Source: Streptomyces taklimakanensis
GTDB taxonomy: Bacteria; Actinomycetota; Actinomycetes; Streptomycetales; Streptomycetaceae
DNA length: 64,000 bases
Direction: 5' to 3'
Assembly (NCBI RefSeq): GCF_009709575.1
Contig: NZ_WIXO01000001.1
Coordinates: forward strand, 3,660,001 to 3,724,000
A program made the translations under genes and the position numbers. Each line of letters opens with the position of its first letter. Within the stretch, counting starts at the first letter, position 1. The notes under the pieces were generated by a model, which saw nothing but the letters and a program-made list of their open reading frames with translations, had not been told where the DNA came from and made no database searches. This document shows, piece after piece, positions 57,785 through 64,000 of this stretch.

Positions 57785-58561
57785 TCAGTAGCGCCGCGTG
57801 ATCAGCGCGCGCTTGACCTCCTGGATGGCCTTGGTGATCTCGATGCCGCGCGGGCAGGCCTCCGTGCAGTTGAAGACGGTGCGGCAGCGCCAGACGCCCT
57901 CGCGGTCGTTGAGGACCTCCAGACGCTGCTCACCGCCCTCGTCGCGGGAGTCGAAGATGAAGCGGTGCGCGTTGACGATCGCCGCCGGGCCGAAGTACTG
58001 GCCGTCGTTCCAGAACACCGGGCACGCGGAGGTGCACGCGGCGCACAGGATGCACTTGGTGGTGTCGTCGAAGCGCTCGCGGTCCTCGGGGGACTGCAGG
58101 CGCTCGCGCGTCGGCTCGTTGCCCTTGGTGATCAGGAAGGGCATCACGTCCCGGTAGGCCTGGAAGAACGGCTCCATGTCGACCACCAGGTCCTTGAGGA
58201 CCGTGAGGCCCTTGATGGGCTCGACGGTGATCGGCTTCTCCGGGTTGATGTCCTTGATCAGCGTCTTGCACGCCAGCCGGTTGCGGCCGTTGATGCGCAT
58301 CGCGTCGGAGCCGCAGATGCCGTGCGCGCAGGAGCGCCGGAAGGTCAGCGTGCCGTCGATCTCCCACTTGATCTTGTGGAGGGCGTCCAGGACGCGCTCC
58401 TTGGGGTCGATCTCGATCCGGAAGTCCTCCCAGGTGGCCTCGTCGGAGACCTCCGGGTTGAACCGCCGGATGCGGAAGGTGGCGGTGATGTAGGGGGTGT
58501 CCGTGGCCGTGCCGCCGGCACCGGGCTCGGACTGGCTCTTGTCCATGACGGGAGTGGCCAT
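57785..58561 (-). CDS. sdhB: Succinate dehydrogenase iron-sulfur subunit
   Basis: 258 residues. Carries the three clusters: 2Fe-2S ligands in CAHGICGSDAMRINGRNRLAC, 4Fe-4S in CILCAACTSACPVFW, and 3Fe-4S in VFNCTEACPRGIEITKAIQE. Passes electrons from SdhA to quinone. Last gene of sdhCDAB; its ATG at 58561 shares one base with the sdhA stop. Length and spacing are normal. An ATG six residues in (MDKSQSEP) is an alternative start. Confidence 0.97.
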   Translation of the reverse strand: MATPVMDKSQSEPGAGGTATDTPYITATFRIRRFNPEVSDEATWEDFRIEIDPKERVLDALHKIKWEIDGTLTFRRSCAHGICGSDAMRINGRNRLACKTLIKDINPEKPITVEPIKGLTVLKDLVVDMEPFFQAYRDVMPFLITKGNEPTRERLQSPEDRERFDDTTKCILCAACTSACPVFWNDGQYFGPAAIVNAHRFIFDSRDEGGEQRLEVLNDREGVWRCRTVFNCTEACPRGIEITKAIQEVKRALITRRY

Positions 58562-60315
58562 CAGTACTTACGCTCCATCGGCTGGTAGCGGGTCTGCACG
58601 ACCGGCTTGTAGTCCAGCCGGATCGACTCGGTGCCGTCGTCGCCCACCTCGCGGTACGCCATGGTGTGGCGCATGAAGTTGACGTCGTCGCGGTTCGGGT
58701 AGTCCTCGCGGTAGTGGCCGCCGCGCGACTCCTTGCGGGCCAGCGCGGAGACGGCCGTCACCTCGGCCAGGTCGAGCAGGTTGCCCAGCTCGATGGCCTC
58801 CAGCAGGTCGGTGTTGAACCGCTTGCCCTTGTCCTGGACGGACACGTTCTTGTAGCGCTTGCGGAGGGCGCCGATCTCCTCCACGGCCTCCTTCAGCGTC
58901 TGCTCGGTGCGGAAGACCATGACGTTCCTGTCCATGGTCTCCTGGAGCGCCTTGCGGATCTCGGTGACCCGCTCGGTGCCCTCCGAGGAGCGCAGCGCCT
59001 CCACCTGACCCTCGACGAACCCGGCCGGGTCCTCGGGCAGGTCGACGTAGTCGGCGGTCGCGGCGTACTCGGCGGCGGCGATGCCGGCCCGGCGGCCGAA
59101 GACGTTGATGTCCAGCAGCGAGTTGGTGCCCAGCCGGTTGGCGCCGTGCACGGACACGCAGGCGACCTCGCCGGCGGCGTACAGGCCCGGCACCACCGTG
59201 GTGTTGTCGGCCAGCACCTCGCCCATGACGTTGGTCGGGATGCCGCCCATCGCGTAGTGCGCGGTCGGCTGGATCGGGATCGGGTCGGTGTACGGCTCGA
59301 TGCCCAGGTAGGTGCGCGCGAACTCGGTGATGTCCGGCAGCTTGGCGTCGAGCTGCTCCGGCGGCAGGTGGGTGAGGTCCAGGTAGACGTGGTCGCCCTC
59401 GGGGCCGCAGCCCCGGCCCTCGCGGATCTCGGTGTAGATCGAGCGGGAGACGACGTCGCGCGAGGCCAGGTCCTTCATGACGGGCGCGTACTTCTCCATG
59501 AAGCGCTCGCCGTCCTTGTTGCGGAGGATGCCGCCCTCGCCGCGGGCGCCCTCGGTCAGCAGGATGCCCATGCGCCAGATGCCGGTCGGGTGGAACTGGA
59601 AGAACTCCATGTCCTCCAGCGGCAGGCCCCGGCGGAACGCGGCGGCCTGGCCGTCACCGGTCAGGGTGTGGGCGTTGGAGGAGACCTTGAAGAACTTGCC
59701 GTTGCCGCCCGAGGCGAAGACGACGGCCTTGGCCTGGAAGACGTGGATCTCGCCGGTGGCCAGCTCGTAGGCCACGACGCCCGCGGTCCGCTTGACGCCG
59801 TCGATCTCGTTCAGCAGCAGGTCCAGGACGTAGAACTCGTTGTAGAACTCCACGCCCTCCTTGACGCAGTTCTGGTACAGCGTCTGGAGGATCATGTGAC
59901 CGGTGCGGTCCGCCGCGTAGCAGGACCGGCGCACCGGAGCCTCGCCGTGGTTGCGGGAGTGACCGCCGAAGCGGCGCTGGTCGATGGTGCCGTCCGGGGT
60001 CCGGTTGAACGGCAGGCCCATCTTCTCCAGGTCGAGGACGGCGTCGATGGCCTCCTTCGCCAGGATCTCCGCGGCGTCCTGGTCGACCAGGTAGTCACCG
60101 CCCTTGACCGTGTCGAAGGTGTGCCACTCCCAGTTGTCCTCCTCGACGTTCGCGAGGGCCGCGGCCATGCCGCCCTGGGCCGCGCCGGTGTGGGACCGGG
60201 TGGGGTAGAGCTTGGTCAGCACGGCGGTGCGGCTGCGCTTCGTCGCCTCGATGGCGGCGCGCATCCCGGCGCCGCCGGCGCCGACGATGACGGTGTCGTA
60301 CTTGTGGATCTTCAT
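58561..60315 (-). CDS. sdhA: Succinate dehydrogenase flavoprotein subunit
   Basis: 584 residues. Oxidises succinate to fumarate with covalently bound FAD. Motifs: FAD-binding [20 protein letters not shown], the flavin-linked His in [18 protein letters not shown], active site [30 protein letters not shown], and [23 protein letters not shown] 60315; 25 bp separate it from sdhD. Strong codon bias suggests high expression. Confidence 0.98.
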   Translation of the reverse strand: MKIHKYDTVIVGAGGAGMRAAIEATKRSRTAVLTKLYPTRSHTGAAQGGMAAALANVEEDNWEWHTFDTVKGGDYLVDQDAAEILAKEAIDAVLDLEKMGLPFNRTPDGTIDQRRFGGHSRNHGEAPVRRSCYAADRTGHMILQTLYQNCVKEGVEFYNEFYVLDLLLNEIDGVKRTAGVVAYELATGEIHVFQAKAVVFASGGNGKFFKVSSNAHTLTGDGQAAAFRRGLPLEDMEFFQFHPTGIWRMGILLTEGARGEGGILRNKDGERFMEKYAPVMKDLASRDVVSRSIYTEIREGRGCGPEGDHVYLDLTHLPPEQLDAKLPDITEFARTYLGIEPYTDPIPIQPTAHYAMGGIPTNVMGEVLADNTTVVPGLYAAGEVACVSVHGANRLGTNSLLDINVFGRRAGIAAAEYAATADYVDLPEDPAGFVEGQVEALRSSEGTERVTEIRKALQETMDRNVMVFRTEQTLKEAVEEIGALRKRYKNVSVQDKGKRFNTDLLEAIELGNLLDLAEVTAVSALARKESRGGHYREDYPNRDDVNFMRHTMAYREVGDDGTESIRLDYKPVVQTRYQPMERKY

Positions 60316-60340
60316 GACAGTCTGTGCCTCAGCCCCGGCT

Positions 60341-60772
60341 CTAGCGGATGTTCGGGTCGAAGGTGAAGATCACCAGCGTGCCCAGCAGGACGGTGAACAC
60401 CGTGGCGGTGTACAGCAGCATCTTCAGCCAGAAGCGCGTGCTGTCCCGCTCGGCGTAGTCGTTGATGACGGTCCGCAGACCGTTGGCGCCGTGCAGCATC
60501 GCCAGCCACAGCATCAACAGGTCCCAGGTCATCCAGAAGGGCGAGGCCCAGCGACCGGCCACGAAGGCGAAGTTGATCTTGCTGACGCCGCCGTCCAGGA
60601 CGAGCTGGATCAGCAGGTGGCCGATCACCAGGAGCACCAGCACGATGCCGGACAGCCGCATGAACAGCCAGGCGTGGAGCTCGAAGTTGCCGCGCGTGGC
60701 CCGGGGCGTCCGCTTGGTGCGGGCCCGGGGCGGCTCGATCACCGGGGCGGGGTTGTCTACGTCAAAGGCCAT
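60341..60772 (-). CDS. sdhD: Succinate dehydrogenase membrane anchor subunit
   Basis: 143 residues with three membrane segments ([60 protein letters not shown]). Candidate haem ligand His in the [11 protein letters not shown] segment and a His in [11 protein letters not shown] basic N-terminus ([15 protein letters not shown]) precedes the first. ATG 60772; 3 bp after sdhC. Anchors SdhAB and helps bind quinone. Confidence 0.93.
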   Translation of the reverse strand: MAFDVDNPAPVIEPPRARTKRTPRATRGNFELHAWLFMRLSGIVLVLLVIGHLLIQLVLDGGVSKINFAFVAGRWASPFWMTWDLLMLWLAMLHGANGLRTVINDYAERDSTRFWLKMLLYTATVFTVLLGTLVIFTFDPNIR

Positions 60773-60775
60773 GGG

Positions 60776-61156
60776 TCAGCTCCCGAACAGCTCGCTCACG
60801 GCGTGCCCGAGGACCGGGTACAGCGCCCCGATCATCAGCACGATCCAGATGCCCATCACGGTCCACAGCATCTGGCGCTGGTACTTGGTGCCCTTCGACC
60901 AGAAGTCGACGGCGACGACCCGCAGGCCGTTGAGCGCGTGGAAGAGGATGGCGGCCACCAGGCCGTACTCCAGCAGCGCGACGATGGGCGTCTTGTAGAC
61001 CGCCACGGTGTCGTCGTACGCCTCGGGGGAGACGCGGACGAGCGACGTGTCCAGGACGTGCACGAACAGGAAGAAGAAGATGAGGACACCGGTGACTCGG
61101 TGAGCCACCCAGGACCACATGCCTTCCCGGCCGCGGTACAGCGTTCCAGCCGGCAC
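60776..61156 (-). CDS. sdhC: Succinate dehydrogenase cytochrome b subunit
   Basis: 126 residues, first gene of sdhCDAB. Family signature near the start: GTLYRGREGMWSWVAHRVTG, with His in AHRVTGVLIFFFLFVHVLD; a second conserved His in LFHALNGLRVVAVDFW. Three membrane segments. GTG 61156 follows GGAGGGAATG; the open frame further upstream overlaps the uraD region and is not protein-like. A minus-strand TACCAT box at 61251-61246 may be the promoter -10. Confidence 0.94.
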   Translation of the reverse strand: MPAGTLYRGREGMWSWVAHRVTGVLIFFFLFVHVLDTSLVRVSPEAYDDTVAVYKTPIVALLEYGLVAAILFHALNGLRVVAVDFWSKGTKYQRQMLWTVMGIWIVLMIGALYPVLGHAVSELFGS

Positions 61157-61314
61157 GGAAACATTCCCTCCGGGAGCGGTATCACGGGGCCGGCCGGCTT
61201 CGGTGTCGGTCTGGCCCGGCCGGGTACGGTCCACCGGCCACTGGCCATGGTATCTACGTGCCGGCGTGTCGGTTCCCCCGGGGGGTCGGATGTGATCGAT
61301 CAGGCACGGACGGA

Positions 61315-61959
61315 TCAGGACGCCGGGCCCCGGGGCACCAGTCCCCGCGGCACCGCCGCCGGGGCCCGGGGAGCCTTGGGGGCCTCCGGGCGCTCCGCGG
61401 AGCCCGGCCCGCCTCCCGAGCCGGTGAACCGCCCCTCCCGGAGCAGCCTGACCAGTCGCCCGCGCGCGATGCGGCGCAGTTCGTCGGCGGCCACGGCCCG
61501 CTCGCGGTCGGCCTCGTTGCCCAGTCGGGTGCGGATCGCGGTGAGGACGTGGCCGACCGCCTCCTCCTCGCGGACGTCGTCGACGCAGAGCACGAAGGCG
61601 TAGCCGAAGCGGCTCTCGTACGCGGCGTGCGCGGCGCGCAGCGCCGTGTGGGCGGCGAGCGTGCCCGGCCCGGAGATGGTGAGCCGGTGGCCGCCGTACA
61701 GCAGGCCCCCGTGGTCCGGCCCCGCCGAGGACTCCCTGCTCAGCGCCTCGGACAGATCCTCGTCGGTGAGGTCGTAACCGGCCTCGTCCGCGGCGGCGAG
61801 CAACGCCTCCGGATCCGGGTAGGGGCGGTGCTCGACGATGCTGTCCGCCCAACGCCGGCTGCCGCAGCAGGACAGCAGGGTCTCCCGCAGTTCGTCGGGC
61901 GAGGCGCTGTTGAGGCGGTGGAGCGGCGTCGCCTCGCTTCGCTGAGGGGGCAGGCGCAT
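61315..61959 (-). CDS. uraD: OHCU decarboxylase (uricase pathway)
   Basis: 214 residues. Decarboxylates 2-oxo-4-hydroxy-4-carboxy-5-ureidoimidazoline to S-allantoin after uricase and HIU hydrolase. Motifs: LHRLNSASPDELRETLLSCC, catalytic His in IVEHRPYPDPEALL, YESRFGYAFVLCVDD, and the C-terminal ELRRIARGRLVRLLRE. ATG 61959 follows GAGGAGTCC; a start 14 codons upstream at 62001 is less likely. The other uric acid genes are not in the window. A Pro-rich C-terminal tail of ~35 residues is extra compared with the family. Confidence 0.88.
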   Translation of the reverse strand: MRLPPQRSEATPLHRLNSASPDELRETLLSCCGSRRWADSIVEHRPYPDPEALLAAADEAGYDLTDEDLSEALSRESSAGPDHGGLLYGGHRLTISGPGTLAAHTALRAAHAAYESRFGYAFVLCVDDVREEEAVGHVLTAIRTRLGNEADRERAVAADELRRIARGRLVRLLREGRFTGSGGGPGSAERPEAPKAPRAPAAVPRGLVPRGPAS

Positions 61960-62186
61960 GGACTCCTCGGGCGCGGGGATGTCGGGGGCGTCGCGGGACA
62001 CGGGACGAGGGACGGTGATGCCGGCGGGTGGGTCGTTCCGGTGGTCGAGTCGGCGCGTACCGTTGGCGGTGCCGATGACTGAGGTGATCGTGTGACGGAA
62101 GATGACGCAACGGTAACGATACGCGAAAGGGGGTGCTTGGTGGAAAGAGGGTTTTCACTCGGACGAGAAGGACTTGGGGCGCATGA

Positions 62187-62217
62187 TTGACGGATGAGTG
62201 CTGGAAAGGGGTAATAC
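62187..62217 (+). promoter_or_regulatory. Possible promoter of the hexosaminidase gene
   Basis: TTGACG (62187-62192), 19 bp, TAATAC (62212-62217), 9 nt before the ATG at 62227, which lacks a close ribosome site; this would give a leaderless message. Spacing is longer than ideal. The surrounding 62100-62226 is AT-richer than the flanking genes. Confidence 0.35.
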
Positions 62218-62226
62218 GGTCACTCC

Positions 62227-63867
62227 ATGGGACGTAGACGCAAGCGCACCTCCCGCAGAAAACCCCTGGTCGTCGCCGCTGTGCTCGCCGCCCTGGCCAC
62301 CGCGGTGTCGATCGGGATCCTCGTACTGCCGGACGGCGACGGAGAGGGCCGAAGGGGCGGTGGAGGAGGCCGAGGCGGCTGGGCCGGGGGAAGCGCCGAC
62401 GTCCCCGTCGTCACCCTGCCCCCGGCGCCCGAGACGGTCCCCGCCGTGCGGCTGTGGGAACCCGAGTCCGGCATCGGCTGGCAGCCCGGCCCCGGCACCC
62501 GCGTCGTGGCCGACCCCGACGGCGAGCTGGCCGACGAGGCCGACCTCCTCGCCGAGGAACTGGACGCCGGGCGCTCCGACGGTCCCGCCGGCCCCGGCGA
62601 CGTCGAGCTCGTCCTGGACACCGAGGCCCCCGACGACGAGGTGCGTGGCCGCGAGGGCTACGCGCTGACCACCGCCTTCGGCAGGGTCACCGTCACCGGC
62701 CGCACCGACACCGGGGTCTTCCACGGCACCCGCACCCTCCTCCAGGCCGTCCGCGGCCAGGGACGGATGCCCGCGGGCACCGTCCGCGACTGGCCCGACC
62801 GCCCCCAGCGCGGCTTCATGCTCGACATCGCCCGCAAGCACTTCGACGCGGAGTGGATCGAGGACCGCATCCGGGAGATGGCCGACCTCAAGCTCAACCA
62901 GCTCCACCTCCACCTCTCCGACGACCAGGCGTTCCGCGTCGAGAGCGACTCGCACCCCGAGATCGTCTCCGACCCCCACCTGACCAAGGCCGAACTGCGT
63001 CGGATCGTCGAGCTGGCCAACTCCCGACACATCGCCGTCATCCCCGAGATCGACTCGCCCGGCCACCTCGGCGCCGTCCTCGACGCCCACCCCGAGCTCC
63101 AACTGCGCGACGCCGACGGCGACCCGGCCCCCGGCGCGATCGACATCTCCGACCCGCGCTCGGCACGCCTCCTGGACGACCTGCTGCGCGAGTACGCCCC
63201 CCTCTTCCGCGACCAGCCCGGCCCCGGACCGTTCTGGCACCTGGGCGGCGACGAGTACCGGGCGCTGATGGCCTCCGACCCCGAGGCCTCCTACCCCGAG
63301 CTGGCCGAGGCCGCCCGCCGTGCGCACGGCCCCCGCGCCGGCATCCGGGACCTGGCCGCGGCCTGGCTCAACGACCGCGCCGCCACCGTGCGGGAGGAGG
63401 GCTTCACCCCGCAGGTGTGGAACGACGGACAGCACCCCGGCGGGGTGGTCGAGCCCAGCGAACCCCGCCAGGTGACCTACTGGACGGGCAAGGAGATCGG
63501 CGCCCGCGAACCCGAGGAGTACCTGAGGGAGGGGTGGGAGGTGGTCAACCTCAACGACGAGTACCTCTACTACGTCCTCGGCGAGCCCAACCAGTTCACC
63601 TACCCCACCGGCGAACGCATCTACGAGGAGTGGACCCCGGCCGTGCTGCGCGGCACCGAACCCGTCCCCGACGAGCTGGCCGGGCCGGACCGGATCCGAG
63701 GCGGACGGCTGGCCGTCTGGTGCGACCTGTCCGGGGCCCAGACCACCGAGCAGGTCGCCCGCGGGATCCGGATGCCGCTGCGGGCCCTGGCCCAGAAACT
63801 GTGGAACCCCGCGCCGCCCGTCCTGGACTGGCCGGCCTTCCGGGAACTGGCCGACCGGGTGACGTGA
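62227..63867 (+). CDS. Beta-N-acetylhexosaminidase (GH20)
   Basis: 546 residues. A short basic N-terminus (MGRRRKRTSRRK) and one hydrophobic segment (~14-36) export or anchor the enzyme. A GH20b-like domain follows (ELADEADLLAEELDAG; GYALTTAFGRVTVTGRTDTG), then the GH20 barrel: RPQRGFMLDIARKHFDAEWI, NQLHLHLSDDQAFRVES, IPEIDSPGHLGAVL and the catalytic Asp342-Glu343 pair in HLGGDEYRALM. It removes terminal GlcNAc/GalNAc from chitooligosaccharides or cell-wall sugars. Single gene. Confidence 0.93.
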   Translation: MGRRRKRTSRRKPLVVAAVLAALATAVSIGILVLPDGDGEGRRGGGGGRGGWAGGSADVPVVTLPPAPETVPAVRLWEPESGIGWQPGPGTRVVADPDGELADEADLLAEELDAGRSDGPAGPGDVELVLDTEAPDDEVRGREGYALTTAFGRVTVTGRTDTGVFHGTRTLLQAVRGQGRMPAGTVRDWPDRPQRGFMLDIARKHFDAEWIEDRIREMADLKLNQLHLHLSDDQAFRVESDSHPEIVSDPHLTKAELRRIVELANSRHIAVIPEIDSPGHLGAVLDAHPELQLRDADGDPAPGAIDISDPRSARLLDDLLREYAPLFRDQPGPGPFWHLGGDEYRALMASDPEASYPELAEAARRAHGPRAGIRDLAAAWLNDRAATVREEGFTPQVWNDGQHPGGVVEPSEPRQVTYWTGKEIGAREPEEYLREGWEVVNLNDEYLYYVLGEPNQFTYPTGERIYEEWTPAVLRGTEPVPDELAGPDRIRGGRLAVWCDLSGAQTTEQVARGIRMPLRALAQKLWNPAPPVLDWPAFRELADRVT

Positions 63868-63940
63868 CCGGGGCCCGAGGCAGCGCGCCTCCGGCGCGCC
63901 CGACCTCCTCGCTCCCGAGGGGCGCCGGGCGCGCCGGACG

Positions 63941-64000
63941 TCAGGACACCACGTCCTTGGTCCGGAAGTGGCGGAAGGCCAGGGCGAACAGCACCAGCGC
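63941..64000 (-). CDS. 3' end of a gene continuing beyond the right edge (partial)
   Basis: The last 19 codons read ALVLFALAFRHFRTKDVVS then stop (63941-63943). A hydrophobic helix followed by a short basic tail is typical of the C-terminus of an integral membrane protein such as an ABC-2 type permease; this is a guess from 19 residues. An inverted GC-rich repeat near 63885-63936 would act as terminator between it and the GH20 gene. Confidence 0.5.
   Translation of the reverse strand, partial: ALVLFALAFRHFRTKDVVS

Overview
The window is high-GC DNA (roughly 70% or more, with strong G/C bias at third codon positions), with many GTG starts, 4-bp start/stop overlaps and leaderless-looking promoters. 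Product set and gene order (pcrA, M23 peptidase, icmB, sucCD, purNH, folD, mdh, trpS, D,D-carboxypeptidase, sdhCDAB) point to a Streptomyces core chromosome. From memory the order resembles the S. coelicolor SCO4797-SCO4860 stretch. No rRNA, tRNA, CRISPR array, integrase or transposase was seen.

Layout: 1-7 kb holds a DUF1707 protein, the PcrA/UvrD helicase, an anchored M23 peptidase, a lipase-like hydrolase and a lone B12-binding mutase subunit (IcmB type). 7.1-15.2 kb is a divergent five-gene cluster (SWIM zinc finger plus DUF5691; MoxR ATPase, DUF5682 and VWA), a conserved set of unknown function related to E. coli yehLMPQ. 15.2-22.7 kb is a compact accessory unit: a 79-residue cysteine-free double-glycine-leader peptide, a HlyD-like adaptor, a C39 peptidase ABC exporter and a second large ABC exporter, with no modification enzyme; it looks like an unmodified bacteriocin-type secretion system. 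22.7-35 kb is central metabolism (sucCD, purNH, folD, mdh) mixed with membrane proteins of unknown role.

35-42.7 kb is a glycine betaine operon: betaine aldehyde dehydrogenase, GMC choline dehydrogenase-type enzyme, ABC ATPase, a permease with two fused transport domains, and a substrate-binding lipoprotein, preceded by an unusually AT-rich control region with a strong palindrome. 43-47 kb holds a VOC protein and a minus-strand set (ImmA/IrrE peptidase, MAB_1171c-type membrane protein, repeat protein, DUF3574) that looks like a signalling or conflict module. 47-56 kb has a MocR regulator opposite a carboxymuconolactone decarboxylase-type gene, ornithine aminotransferase, trpS, a 2'-5' RNA ligase-like protein, a D,D-carboxypeptidase and a metallophosphoesterase. 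56-57.7 kb is a DGPF (YciI) protein with an ECF42-type sigma factor, preceded by a candidate cognate promoter. 57.8-61.2 kb is sdhCDAB, then uraD and a GH20 hexosaminidase; a gene end enters from the right edge.

The best candidates for novel biology are the double-glycine peptide export unit, the five-gene MoxR/VWA/SWIM cluster, and the ImmA/MAB_1171c module. Start codons were chosen from ribosome binding sites, overlaps and -10 boxes; functions come from motif recognition only, as no database search was possible.
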